A stretch of DNA of 64,000 nt from Thermohalobaculum sp038534135 (lineage in GTDB: Bacteria > Pseudomonadota > Alphaproteobacteria > Rhodobacterales > Rhodobacteraceae), in contig JBCAXJ010000020.1 in assembly GCA_038534135.1 (NCBI GenBank), positions 1 through 64,000 on the forward strand. The letters are read 5' to 3'. Positions within the stretch are counted from its first letter, which is position 1. Each line of letters begins with the position of its first letter. A program made the position numbers and the translations under genes. Below the pieces are notes generated by a model that saw only the letters and a program-made list of their open reading frames with translations, ran no database searches and had not been told where the DNA came from. Below, one piece after another: positions 42,487-51,066 of this stretch.

Positions 42487-43764
42487 TCAGCCCTGATGCA
42501 GAACCGGTGCCACCGGGTCGGCCTTCATCGACGGCGAACAGTCCCGCCCGGCAAAGCGCGTGCTCAGCGCCAGTGGACCCGCCGTCGCCTCAAAATAATC
42601 GAAGATCGAGGGATTGGCGAAGGCACACAGATACTGGAAGTGCATGCGCAGCAGGCGCCAGCGATACTGGCGCAGTTGTTCAGGATCCATGGTCTGGCGG
42701 AAGGCCGCCGAGATCACGACCGGGTTCAGCGCATCCGCCGGCCGCCCATGCGCCCGGCAGTTCGCCGCCGGATCCGTCAGTGCAAAGCAGGCGCCGTCCC
42801 CCGGCGCTGTGACATCCAGCCAGAAGATCCGCGCGTTATCAGCGATCCGGGCAAGATCTGCGCGCAATTCCTCGGCCTTTGGCAGAAAGCTTGTCATCGC
42901 GATGCTCTGGCCGAGTGTCATCAGCGCCAGAGGCGTGGACGGTTGAGACGCTGACCGATCAATGCAGCGCGACAGCGCGGTGATCGCCAGTTGCGCACCG
43001 GAGGAATGGCCAACGATCAGGACTTCGTCGTAGTCGCCGCCATCAAGCGCCTCGGCAATCTGTTCGGCAAACTCATCCAGACGCTGCGACAAAGCCTCGG
43101 GGTACGCGCCTGCATCCTGCGCCGAATAGCCGAGGTCGTTGACCATGAAGTAGATCATCATCTGTTCCTCGAACAGACGCGTCGCCCACATCGAGATCGC
43201 AAAACCACCAAGGCCGATCACACCGGCAAGCCAGATCGGAACCTGCACCGCCGCGACAGACAGCATTGCAGCGGACGTGCCGATCAAGGCACCGAACAGC
43301 AGATAGAAGATCATCAGGAAGGCCGGGACCAGACCGGCAACCAGGGGACCGCTGCGCAAGCGCCACATGGAGCGGATCGCCCCGCTGGAGAGATAGATCC
43401 ACAGCGTCTTGAACATCAGCGCATAGACATACCGCAGTGAAGGCCGGAACGAATGGCGCACGATATCGTCCCAGCCAAGGAACTCGAACTCGGTATTCGT
43501 CTCGAGATCCTCGCTGCGAAACCGGGCATTCCAGCGGTAGTTGCCGTTCTCGGCCCGCGGCATACCGCCGACATGCAGGTCATATCCTGAAATCGCTGCC
43601 TGCGTCGGCCCTTCCTTGCGGTAGAGCTCACGATAGCGGCGGGGGCCGAGCGGATCGAAACCCGAGACGTAGAACACTTTCCGGCGCGCGACGGTCGTCT
43701 GAACCGGCAGAGCCGTCTCAGCATACTCCCCGATCAGCGCAGATGTCGCCGGTGAAATATTCAA
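42487..43764 (-). CDS. Membrane-anchored alpha/beta hydrolase-like protein
   Basis: 425 residues from a TTG at 43764 with GGGGG upstream; a TTG four codons earlier has none. FYVSGFDPLGPRRYRELYRKEG is conserved in this roseobacter-type family. Two hydrophobic hairpins in the middle (GPLVAGLVPAFLMIFYLLFGALIG and VQVPIWLAGVIGLGGFAI) anchor it. VLIVGHSSGAQLAITAL carries the nucleophilic Ser of an alpha/beta hydrolase. Substrate unknown. Co-transcribed with the P450, which begins three bases after its stop. Confidence 0.78.
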   Translation of the reverse strand: MNISPATSALIGEYAETALPVQTTVARRKVFYVSGFDPLGPRRYRELYRKEGPTQAAISGYDLHVGGMPRAENGNYRWNARFRSEDLETNTEFEFLGWDDIVRHSFRPSLRYVYALMFKTLWIYLSSGAIRSMWRLRSGPLVAGLVPAFLMIFYLLFGALIGTSAAMLSVAAVQVPIWLAGVIGLGGFAISMWATRLFEEQMMIYFMVNDLGYSAQDAGAYPEALSQRLDEFAEQIAEALDGGDYDEVLIVGHSSGAQLAITALSRCIDRSASQPSTPLALMTLGQSIAMTSFLPKAEELRADLARIADNARIFWLDVTAPGDGACFALTDPAANCRAHGRPADALNPVVISAAFRQTMDPEQLRQYRWRLLRMHFQYLCAFANPSIFDYFEATAGPLALSTRFAGRDCSPSMKADPVAPVLHQG

Positions 43765-43862
43765 CGAATCCCCCAAGAGACTGGAAACAGCTTACAAACC
43801 GTTCAGACCGTGCGTACCCGAAAATGGTTACTGGCACACTTCGAATTTCGAAGATTTCAGTC

Positions 43863-44762
43863 TTAGCCAATCTCGGCAAGACTGGGGAAGGTTTCCAGCA
43901 GAAAGTAGGCGAGACGCTCAAAATTGCCGGTAATCATCATCAAACCGACTGTAATAAGCAGCATCCCCATAACCTTCTCAACCATGGGCATGTGTTTGCG
44001 GAAATTACGAGCCCAGCGCAGGAACGGGCCAACGAAAAGGGCTGCGATCAGAAACGGCATGCCCAGACCCAGCGCATAGACGCCCAGCAGGGCCGTCCCG
44101 GCGGACAAGGTCTCCTCCTGTGCGGCCAGGGACAGGATCGCCCCCAGGATGGGCCCGATGCACGGTGTCCAGCCGAACGCGAAGGCGACGCCGATCACAT
44201 AGCTCGCGCCGAACGATCCGGCTTTTTGCGGCCCTTCGAACCGTACCTCGCGGTCCAGGATCGGCAAGCGATCCGTCGACCAGGCCCGGCCGATGCCGAA
44301 AAATACGGCCGCGATCGCAAAGATCCAAAGGGCATCGACAAAGAACGCCTCGCTCGCCAACCCCTCGGCCGACAGCGCGGTAAATGCCCCCATGATCGCG
44401 ATGACAACGGCGGCGACCCACAACGATGCGCGGAGACCCCAGAAGTGCAGCCCCAGCCCGAAGATGATGCCGCCCGCAACGAACGAGAACTCGGGCTTGT
44501 AGCGCACCAGGACCTGCCCGAAGATCGACGCCCCCATACCGAGCATGACGAACACGGTCGCCAGCCCCAGGACAAAGAACACGGCAGATATGAACACGCG
44601 CCGTGTGATGGCCGGGTCGATCTCGCGATCATCGCCCGAGATCTGGTCGAGCGTCGTGCCACCCAGATAGGCCAGGTATGGCGGCGCCAACGGCAGGACG
44701 CAGGGCGACAGGAAACTGATGATCCCCGCGAAGAACGCCGTGAATACGCCGATTTCCATCAT
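43863..44762 (-). CDS. CcdA-type thiol-disulfide transporter, enlarged
   Basis: 299 residues; ordinary CcdA has about 240. FFAGIISFLSPCVLPLAPPYLAYLGG and AFGWTPCIGPILGAIL carry the two membrane cysteines that move reducing power from thioredoxin to the periplasm for cytochrome c maturation. Between them, ASLWVAAVVIAIMGAF through LWIFAIAAVFFGIGRAW looks like an added pair of helices. ATG ATG at the start; either may be used. Downstream of a c-type cytochrome, which needs such reduction. Confidence 0.85.
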   Translation of the reverse strand: MMEIGVFTAFFAGIISFLSPCVLPLAPPYLAYLGGTTLDQISGDDREIDPAITRRVFISAVFFVLGLATVFVMLGMGASIFGQVLVRYKPEFSFVAGGIIFGLGLHFWGLRASLWVAAVVIAIMGAFTALSAEGLASEAFFVDALWIFAIAAVFFGIGRAWSTDRLPILDREVRFEGPQKAGSFGASYVIGVAFAFGWTPCIGPILGAILSLAAQEETLSAGTALLGVYALGLGMPFLIAALFVGPFLRWARNFRKHMPMVEKVMGMLLITVGLMMITGNFERLAYFLLETFPSLAEIG

Positions 44763-44845
44763 TCGTCCTGCCTCTCGCCCGGTTCCCGCATATAGTCAGA
44801 ACATGCCGCGGGCTTAAGTCACCATCCCGTTACGCGATCGTAACA

Positions 44846-45328
44846 TCACTTCTGACGGGCAAGATACGCGACAATTGCTTCGATTTCCTCTGCGGTCAGG
44901 CGCGGGCCGCCGAATTGCGGATCGCGCTCGTCCTTGCGCTGACCCAGTTCGTAATACCCCGGCATCGACGTCAGCGGGTTGATCAGCTTCGGCGCGATCA
45001 ACCACATTCGGATCTCGCCCACCTCCATCCGGCTGGCCAGTCCGGACAGCCTGGGCGCCGACTGCCCATCGGCATTGGGCTGCGCACCCGGCCCGCCTGG
45101 CGAGCCATGGCATCCCGAACACCCGGTCAGCGTGCGATCGAAATAGAGCTTGCGGCCTGCCTCGGCATCACCGGGCCGCCCGGTCAGGCTGGCCGGGATC
45201 GTCCGGCCATCGACAATCACATAGGACGCCACGGTCTGGGCAATCGCGGCAGGCGACCAGACCGCACCTGCCAGCAGCAGACCCGCCACTCCGGACATCC
45301 ATGTCACCGGCCACATCGCCGACCTCAT
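44846..45328 (-). CDS. SoxX-like monoheme c-type cytochrome
   Basis: 160 residues with a signal peptide (WMSGVAGLLLAGAVWSPAAIAQ). The heme site is Cys70-Ser-Gly-Cys73-His74; SMPGYYEL carries the probable axial Met. GDAEAGRKLYFDR, RMEVGEIRMWLI.P..INPLTSMPGY and LTAEEIEAIVAYLARQK follow the SoxX pattern from sulfur oxidation. No soxA, soxY or soxZ is visible. AGGAG precedes the ATG. The CcdA-type gene follows, and tusA is divergent, so a sulfur-related redox role is likely. Confidence 0.8.
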   Translation of the reverse strand: MRSAMWPVTWMSGVAGLLLAGAVWSPAAIAQTVASYVIVDGRTIPASLTGRPGDAEAGRKLYFDRTLTGCSGCHGSPGGPGAQPNADGQSAPRLSGLASRMEVGEIRMWLIAPKLINPLTSMPGYYELGQRKDERDPQFGGPRLTAEEIEAIVAYLARQK

Positions 45329-45391
45329 CTGCTCCTGCGCTCAGGCCCGCTCTACTTGCAGGACCATCACCGATGCAATAGGTCGCGCAGC

Positions 45392-45640
45392 ATGACAGGC
45401 GAGGATCCCACGACCGAAGAACTCGACACACGCGGCCTGCTGTGTCCGTTGCCGGTGCTCAAGGCGCGCAAACGCCTGTTGTCACTGCCGGGCGGCGCGC
45501 GGTTGCGGGTCATCGCCGACGACCCAGCCGCACGAGTCGACGTGCCCCATTTCTGCACCGAACAGGGCCACACGCTGGCCGATCAGACGGATCTGGAAGA
45601 CGGCGTGCTGGCGTTCGTGATCGTCAACAAAGGCGGCTGA
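45392..45640 (+). CDS. tusA: TusA-family sulfur carrier
   Basis: 82 residues from the ATG at 45392. LDTRGLLCPLPVLKARKRLLSLPGG is the TusA/SirA signature with the sulfur-carrying Cys18 in CPLP; the rest (IADDPAARVDVPHFCTEQGHTL) follows the family. TusA relays persulfide sulfur for tRNA thiolation, cofactor synthesis or sulfur oxidation. It is divergent from the SoxX-like cytochrome gene, 63 bases apart. Ends four bases from the convergent ChaN-like gene. Confidence 0.9.
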   Translation: MTGEDPTTEELDTRGLLCPLPVLKARKRLLSLPGGARLRVIADDPAARVDVPHFCTEQGHTLADQTDLEDGVLAFVIVNKGG

Positions 45641-45644
45641 GGGC

Positions 45645-46535
45645 CTAGTTCTTGCGCTTCTTGAACACCGCGCACGGATCCTCTCGCTCGGCGGGCGGCA
45701 CAAACCAGACAAAGTCATAGGGCAGCTCTGATCCGCCGACCGCCTCCGGCGCGATCCCGATGTCTGCCTCCAGCAGTCCGACCGACAGGACCGACAGATC
45801 GTCGCCCAGATACGTGCCGACCCCGCGATCCGTCCGCGTGTGGCCGTTCCCGGCAATCACCGCGACCTGACCGACCTTCGCCGCCCGCGCCCGCAGGACC
45901 GCCGATGCCAGGGCCGCATCGCGCAGCCGTTGCGCCTCGATCATGCCGGGCGCCATTTCCTTCGGCAGATGACCGCAATGGGCGACGACCATCTCGTCCT
46001 CCAGCGCGGCCTGAATGTCCTCAGCCAACGGCTTGTCCAGACGGTCTGCCATCGGCGGATCCAGCGGGATGGCCGCCGCGCCATCCGTCATCGACCGCCG
46101 TACTTCGTCGCGGTCCAGGGCTGCCCCCTTGATCAGACCCGGCGTGAAGTACTTGAAGACAGGCCGGTAAAGATCCCAGGCGGGCCAGCCAAGCGTATCC
46201 CACGCCACCGCCTTGCCGATCCCGACCGTCTCGCCACCATCGGCCAGATAGGCGTTCAGATCCGCCTCCTGCGCGATGGGGATCATCTCGACCGCCAGCG
46301 CCACAGGCTGCAGCAAGCGCACCAGCGCACCCTGCGCCATGTGCGCATCGGCGTTGTCGTGCACCTCGCCCAGCAGCGCCACATCTGCACCGGACAAGGC
46401 CTCGACCAGTGCCGCCCGGTCAATTTCCTGGCCCGTGCGCAGATCCCAGATTCGGTGCTCCAGCGCCGAGCCATAGCTTTCCGCGCGGGCCAGACCTGCG
46501 CTCAACACCACCAAAATCACCGCAATCCAGCGCAT
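45645..46535 (-). CDS. ChaN-family secreted protein
   Basis: 296 residues from the ATG at 46535 with GGAGGG upstream; the frame is open to 46598 without support. A signal peptide (MRWIAVILVVLSAGLARA) lacks a lipobox Cys, so it is periplasmic rather than a lipoprotein. ADVALLGEVHDNADAHMAQ, AVEMIPIAQEADLNAYL and VIAGNGHTRTDRGVGTYL are the ChaN (PF04187) hallmarks; ChaN homologues bind heme and are linked to iron uptake. It is transcribed towards tusA. Confidence 0.85.
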   Translation of the reverse strand: MRWIAVILVVLSAGLARAESYGSALEHRIWDLRTGQEIDRAALVEALSGADVALLGEVHDNADAHMAQGALVRLLQPVALAVEMIPIAQEADLNAYLADGGETVGIGKAVAWDTLGWPAWDLYRPVFKYFTPGLIKGAALDRDEVRRSMTDGAAAIPLDPPMADRLDKPLAEDIQAALEDEMVVAHCGHLPKEMAPGMIEAQRLRDAALASAVLRARAAKVGQVAVIAGNGHTRTDRGVGTYLGDDLSVLSVGLLEADIGIAPEAVGGSELPYDFVWFVPPAEREDPCAVFKKRKN

Positions 46536-46691
46536 TCCCGGCCCTCCAACAGCCATGTTTGCCATAACACCGTCATCGGCGCGCCAAACGCCCGACATGC
46601 CGTGCCGCTAGCGCAAGCGTTGCAAACGCATTATGTTGCGCCGCGTAACGATGGTCCGAAAAGCCGGACCGGCAAGGCGAACGGGGACCAC

Positions 46692-46811
46692 ATGCAAGCA
46701 TCCTGGATCGGCTGGGTGGCCTTTCTTGTGCTCGGCGCGCTCATTACGATGACCTCGTGCCAGGCCTATTTTGGTGCCGAAAGCCCACCCGCGCAAGGGA
46801 GCACGAACTGA
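46692..46811 (+). CDS. 39-residue membrane peptide coupled to XpaC
   Basis: MQASWIGWVAFLVLGALITMTSC followed by a short tail: a single hydrophobic helix with a Cys at its end. GGGGACCAC precedes the ATG. The TGA stop overlaps the ATG of the next gene (TGATG), which argues that it is translated. The Cys in ITMTSC is a poor lipobox, so a simple membrane anchor is as likely as a lipoprotein. No known family. Confidence 0.55.
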   Translation: MQASWIGWVAFLVLGALITMTSCQAYFGAESPPAQGSTN

Positions 46812-47764
46812 TGGCGCAGCGGTTCGGCGGAAAGTACAGCCCCGGTGCAGGCAAGCCCACCGGCGAAGGACCAGCCAGTCCGACCCCGCCCCCGAACCGG
46901 TTTCGCGGCCAAAGCGCCAGTTCCGTGGATGTCCGCGGGCTGGCGATGTTCGTCTTCCCAACGCCGCTCTTGTTCGCGGCACTGGGTGCGGTCGGCGACA
47001 ACGCGATCCGCATGGCGACCTTCCTGCTGGCCTATGCCGTTCTGATGTTCGGCGCATTCCTGCTGCGCGAGGGCCAGAAAGCCCACGCCGCCTATGACGC
47101 GCGGTCGATCGCCAAGGCCCCGGCATTCCCGCGCAAGGTCTCTGCGGCCGTGCTGGCGGGCTCGGGCGTGTTCCTCGCGACCTGGATGGCAGCACCGCCG
47201 ACGGCGGGAAATGCCCTCATCCAGGCGGCGGCCCTGGGCGGCAACCTGATCAATGCGCTCCTTTTCGGCGCGCTCACCACCGGCGCGCATCTGATGGCAT
47301 TCGGCATCGACCCGATGAAGAACAAGGGTGTCGAAGACGCCAACATCCACCAGGCCGAACTCGACCGCGTGACCGAAGCATTGGACAAGGCCGAAGCAAA
47401 GCTGAAATCGATCGAAGACCTCGCCCACACGCTGCGCGACCGCGAGATCGACACCAAGGTCGGCACGCTGAACGCCACGGTCCGCCAGATGATCAAGCTG
47501 GTCGAGGAGGATCCCCGTGATCTGTCACGGGCCCGGCGTTATCTCGGCGTCTACCTCAAGGGTGCCGAGGACGCGACGCGCAAATATGCCACCAATGCCG
47601 AGCGGCTGAACGACCCCAATCTGCGCGACGACTATCTGGCGCTCCTGACCGATCTGGAAGCCGGTTTCCAGCGCGGCAAGGACAGCCTGCTGGTCGACGA
47701 CCGCGCCGATCTGGAAGTCGAGATCGAAGTGCTGCGCGAGCGGCTGGAACAGGAAGGCGCCTGA
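46811..47764 (+). CDS. XpaC-like (5-bromo-4-chloroindolyl phosphate hydrolysis) protein
   Basis: 317 residues from the ATG at 46811 (MAQRFGGKYSPG). Two pairs of hydrophobic helices (GLAMFVFPTPLLFAALGAVG, MATFLLAYAVLMFGAFLL, VSAAVLAGSGVFLATWMA, LGGNLINALLFGALTTGAHL) precede a helical cytoplasmic domain with LVEEDPRDLSRARRYLGVYLKGAEDAT, the XpaC signature. XpaC is nearly always next to TelA, as here 45 bases on. Despite its name no hydrolase activity is established; the pair is linked to tellurite and membrane stress. Confidence 0.85.
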   Translation: MAQRFGGKYSPGAGKPTGEGPASPTPPPNRFRGQSASSVDVRGLAMFVFPTPLLFAALGAVGDNAIRMATFLLAYAVLMFGAFLLREGQKAHAAYDARSIAKAPAFPRKVSAAVLAGSGVFLATWMAAPPTAGNALIQAAALGGNLINALLFGALTTGAHLMAFGIDPMKNKGVEDANIHQAELDRVTEALDKAEAKLKSIEDLAHTLRDREIDTKVGTLNATVRQMIKLVEEDPRDLSRARRYLGVYLKGAEDATRKYATNAERLNDPNLRDDYLALLTDLEAGFQRGKDSLLVDDRADLEVEIEVLRERLEQEGA

Positions 47765-47809
47765 GCGCGCCCGGAACGGACAAACCCAACATCCAGGAGG
47801 AGTGAACCC

Positions 47810-48979
47810 ATGGACGCTCAAGCAGAGAAGGCGACCAAACTGGCCGAAGAAGTGACGGCCGAGGTTGTCGAGGTGCTTCCCGATCCGGTCGCAGATGTGA
47901 TCCCCTACGAGCAGGCCGACCCGGAACTGAAGGCCGAAATTGACCGCCGCGTCGGCGAGTTGGACATGACCAACACCCAGACGATCATCAAGTTCGGCTC
48001 GTCCTCGCAGCAGGAACTGACGGCGCTCAGCGACCAGATGCTCGACGGTGTGCGCAACAAGGACCTCGGCCCGGCGGGCGACGCGCTGCGCAACATGGTC
48101 GGCACGATCCGCGGCTTCGACACCTCCGAACTGGATCCGAACGCCAAGAAAAGCTGGTGGCAGCGCATCTTCGGCGGCGGTGCGGCGATCCACGACTTTG
48201 TCGCGAAGTACGAAGGCGTGCGCGGCCAGATCGACTCGATCACCGACAATCTGCTGGATCACGAGACGACGCTCCTCAAGGACGTCAAGATGCTCGACAA
48301 GCTCTACGAGCGCAGCCTGGACTTCTACAACGAACTGGGTCTGTACATCTCGGCGGGCGAGGCGAAGCTGCACACGCTCGACACGGTCGACATCCCCAAG
48401 GAAGAGGCCGATGTCGACAAGGAAGGGTCCGATGCGATCCTCGAGGCACAGGAGGTCCGCGACCTGCGCTCTGCGCGGGACGAGTTGGAACGCCGGGTCC
48501 ACGACCTGAGGCTGACCCGCCAGGTCACCATGCAGTCCCTGCCCTCGATCCGGCTGGTGCAGGAGAACGACAAGTCGCTGATCAACAAGATCAACTCGAC
48601 GCTCGTCAACACCGTGCCGCTCTGGAAGAATCAGCTCTCGATCGCGCTGGCGACGTTCCGGTCCCGCGAGGCCGGCAAGGTCGTCAAGGAAGCCAGCGAC
48701 CTGACGAACGATCTGCTGACCTCGAACTCCGAAATGCTGCGCCAGTCGAACGCCGAGGTGCGCCAGCAGATCGAACGTGGTGTCTTCGACATCGAGGCGG
48801 TCAAGAAAGCGAATGCCGATGTCATCGCCACGATCGAGGATTCGCTGCGCATCGCCGACGAAGGCAAGGCCAAGCGCGCCGCCGCCGAGCAGGAACTGGT
48901 CAAGATGGAAGACGAGCTCAAGCAGACCCTCGCATCCTCCCGTGCACGCGAGCAGGCTCCGGCGGAACCGACAGCCTGA
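47810..48979 (+). CDS. TelA-family toxic-anion-resistance protein
   Basis: 389 residues, all alpha-helical with long coiled-coil segments. FGSSSQQELTALSDQMLDGVRNKDLGPAGDAL, KFEG-type KYEGVRGQIDSITDNLL, ETTLLKDVKMLDKLYERSLDFYNELGLYI and NTVPLWKNQLSIALATFRSREA are the TelA/YceH/KlaA pattern. GGAGGAG precedes the ATG. TelA proteins are cytoplasmic and membrane-associated partners in tellurite-type stress responses. It ends the unit at a strong terminator. Confidence 0.9.
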   Translation: MDAQAEKATKLAEEVTAEVVEVLPDPVADVIPYEQADPELKAEIDRRVGELDMTNTQTIIKFGSSSQQELTALSDQMLDGVRNKDLGPAGDALRNMVGTIRGFDTSELDPNAKKSWWQRIFGGGAAIHDFVAKYEGVRGQIDSITDNLLDHETTLLKDVKMLDKLYERSLDFYNELGLYISAGEAKLHTLDTVDIPKEEADVDKEGSDAILEAQEVRDLRSARDELERRVHDLRLTRQVTMQSLPSIRLVQENDKSLINKINSTLVNTVPLWKNQLSIALATFRSREAGKVVKEASDLTNDLLTSNSEMLRQSNAEVRQQIERGVFDIEAVKKANADVIATIEDSLRIADEGKAKRAAAEQELVKMEDELKQTLASSRAREQAPAEPTA

Positions 48980-49017
48980 CCGAATCTGCGTCACTGAAGG
49001 CTCGGAATGATCGAAGA

Positions 49018-49056
49018 CCCCGGCGCGGTAGATTGCCCGCGCCGGGGCTTTTCTTT
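49018..49056 (+). terminator. Strong rho-independent terminator after telA-like gene
   Basis: CCCCGGCGCGG (49018-49028) pairs with CCGCGCCGGGG (49037-49047) over 11 bp with an 8-base loop, followed by CTTTTCTTT (49048-49056). It lies 39 bases after the stop. Confidence 0.9.
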
Positions 49057-49126
49057 GCGCGGGATCGGATGCGGTCGAACCGCCCGGATATCCGGTTAAC
49101 GTAGAATTACGTGACTTTTCTCATGT

Positions 49127-49146
49127 GCGAAATCATGAGATTTCGC
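49127..49146. repeat. Hairpin downstream of the SRAP gene
   Basis: GCGAAAT-CATGAG-ATTTCGC is a 7-bp inverted repeat with a 6-base loop; the outer CTCATG/CATGAG gives an alternative pairing. It lies 43 bases beyond the stop of the leftward SRAP gene and may be its terminator, though the T-run is missing. Confidence 0.4.
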
Positions 49147-49188
49147 AGGCGTTTATCCACGTTGTCTGTGCCGGTATGCGCTTGGATT

Positions 49189-49878
49189 TCAAAGACCCAG
49201 TCCGACCGGTTCGATCAGTTCGGACCCATTGTTCGAGACCTTGCCAACGGCCCGGTCAACTTCGTGAATCTGGACGCGCGAATCGGGGATCGGGCGCATC
49301 AACTGGGCGAGATCGCCCTGCCCGTCCAGCCACAGCTGCGCCTCGGCCGCGTCCAGCACCACGGGCGACCGCGGGTGCAGATGCTGCGTCGCTTCACCCG
49401 CCGCCGTCGTCAAAATTGTGCATGATGTCAGCGGGTTGCCGCCCGGCTTTGCCTCGGCCCATAAGCCCGCGAACCAGAAGCCCGGCGTGTTGCGTCTCTG
49501 CGAAATGAACCACGGCGTCTTCGCGCCCTTCTTGCCGGACCACTCGTAGTAGCCGATTGCCGGGATCAGACAGCGCCGCCGCCTCCAGGCATCGCGGAAC
49601 ATCGGCTTTCCCGCAGCCTCCTCCGAGCGCGCGTTGAAGGTGGTCGCCTTGAACTCGGCCATCGGCTTCTGAAACCAGTGCGGCACCAGCCCCCAACGGC
49701 CCACGCGGTGTCGCCATGCGCCCGAGGTGTTCTCAACGAATCCAACAGCTTGCGTCGGCGCGATGTTCCAGTTCGCAGTCGGCCAATCCGGAGGTGGCCA
49801 GCCCTGCTCAACCTCGATCGCCAGCCAGTCGACCCAGTCCGATCCGGCAATATCTCCAATTGCAAAACGCCCGCACAT
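49189..49878 (-). CDS. SRAP (YedK/HMCES) peptidase-like DNA-protein crosslink protein
   Basis: 229 residues. MCGRFAIG gives the catalytic Cys2 that bonds to abasic sites in single-stranded DNA. NIAPTQ, WGLVPHW, FNARSEEAAGKPMFRDAW, RRCLIPAIGYYEW and a later HPRSPVVL hold the Asn, Glu and His of the active site. YedK/HMCES proteins shield abasic sites during replication and are often linked to SOS. It is alone on the minus strand between the TelA unit and the DUF2927 genes. Confidence 0.93.
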   Translation of the reverse strand: MCGRFAIGDIAGSDWVDWLAIEVEQGWPPPDWPTANWNIAPTQAVGFVENTSGAWRHRVGRWGLVPHWFQKPMAEFKATTFNARSEEAAGKPMFRDAWRRRRCLIPAIGYYEWSGKKGAKTPWFISQRRNTPGFWFAGLWAEAKPGGNPLTSCTILTTAAGEATQHLHPRSPVVLDAAEAQLWLDGQGDLAQLMRPIPDSRVQIHEVDRAVGKVSNNGSELIEPVGLGL

Positions 49879-49980
49879 TTTTTGCGAAAACTCCAGTCTT
49901 CTTTCTCAAGTTACGTTTGATTAAGCATAGAATCGTAAATCGCTAAAGATGAACGGTCGTCTGGTGGGGAGTTTTAGACG

Positions 49981-50853
49981 ATGAAGCATCTTTTTGCTTG
50001 GGCCACCGCACTCTCTGCCCGTGTTTGCTTGCTTGGTCTGATCGCTGCGCTCGCCGCCTGTGCGGGCAATATCACACCTGAAACATATCTGCGGCTGACT
50101 GAGAAGCTGCAATCAAAGGGCCATCTTCGGGTGGATACAGCACCGCGCGATGTCGTCTACGACGTCCGCGCGCTGGCCGAGAACTTCCAGGAAGTGGCCT
50201 TCAGCTATGAATTCCACTTTCAGGGCAAGCGCTTGATCAACAGGCGGCTCGAGAAACCGCTGAAACGCTGGCGCGGCGTGATCCGCTACCGGATGGACGG
50301 CGACGGCGTCACGGACACGGACCGGGCCGAGGTCGCGAAGCTGACCGGTCGCCTCGGCGAGCTGACTGGACTTGCCTTCGTGCCGAGCGACGGCGCTCAT
50401 GACATGCTGATCACGATCGCCAGTGCACCCGACCGCCGCCGAATCAGCAGGATGCTGTCGGACCGCGGCCTGGCCACATACCGCGAAAGATACGACATCT
50501 GGCGCAGAAAACCCGGTTGGCTGTGCGGTGCGACGCTCTCGTCCAGCACGGAAGACCCCGCGCGTCTGGTCTTTGCCCACGTTTTCCTTGCCGCCGAGAT
50601 TACCGGCGTCCTGCGCAAGTCCTGCCTGCACGAGGAAGTCACGCAAAGCCTCGGCCTGACGAACGACAGCGATACCGCGCGCCCGTCGATCTTCAACGAC
50701 GACCACGAGTTCGCGGTTCTGACGCAACACGACGAGACCCTGCTGCGTCTGCTTTACGACCCGCGGCTCAACCCGGGCATGTCGGCGGTCGAGGCCATGC
50801 CGATCGCGCGCCGCATTCTGGACGGAATGCGACCGGATCTGAGCGATCTGTGA
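49981..50853 (+). CDS. DUF2927 lipoprotein, copy 1
   Basis: 290 residues. The leader ends LIAALAACAG, a lipobox, so this is probably a lipoprotein. The DUF2927 core includes WRGVIRYRMDGDG, LTGLAFVPSD, GWLCGATL and the block LHEEVTQSLGLTNDSDTARPSIFNDDHEFAVLTQHDETLLRLLYDPRLNPGM. The His-Glu pair in this block recalls metallopeptidase helices, but the third ligand is not evident. Function unknown; the family is typical of Rhodobacterales. A second copy follows at 51067. Confidence 0.85.
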   Translation: MKHLFAWATALSARVCLLGLIAALAACAGNITPETYLRLTEKLQSKGHLRVDTAPRDVVYDVRALAENFQEVAFSYEFHFQGKRLINRRLEKPLKRWRGVIRYRMDGDGVTDTDRAEVAKLTGRLGELTGLAFVPSDGAHDMLITIASAPDRRRISRMLSDRGLATYRERYDIWRRKPGWLCGATLSSSTEDPARLVFAHVFLAAEITGVLRKSCLHEEVTQSLGLTNDSDTARPSIFNDDHEFAVLTQHDETLLRLLYDPRLNPGMSAVEAMPIARRILDGMRPDLSDL

Positions 50854-51066
50854 TGTCACGCAGCAAGGCTTCTCCGTGCCATAGCGGTTACCGCCTCAAC
50901 GAACCTAATCCAGTCATGGCCGCTACGCCAGTGCCGTAAGCGCACAGACGCGCGGCGCACGGATCGCAACTCACGATTTTTACTATTTTTTTTTCGGCCG
51001 CAAAGGCATCATTGCATTGGCGATTTACGCCGTTTGGTTTGGTGTTGAAAAGGCGGTCTCACCCTC

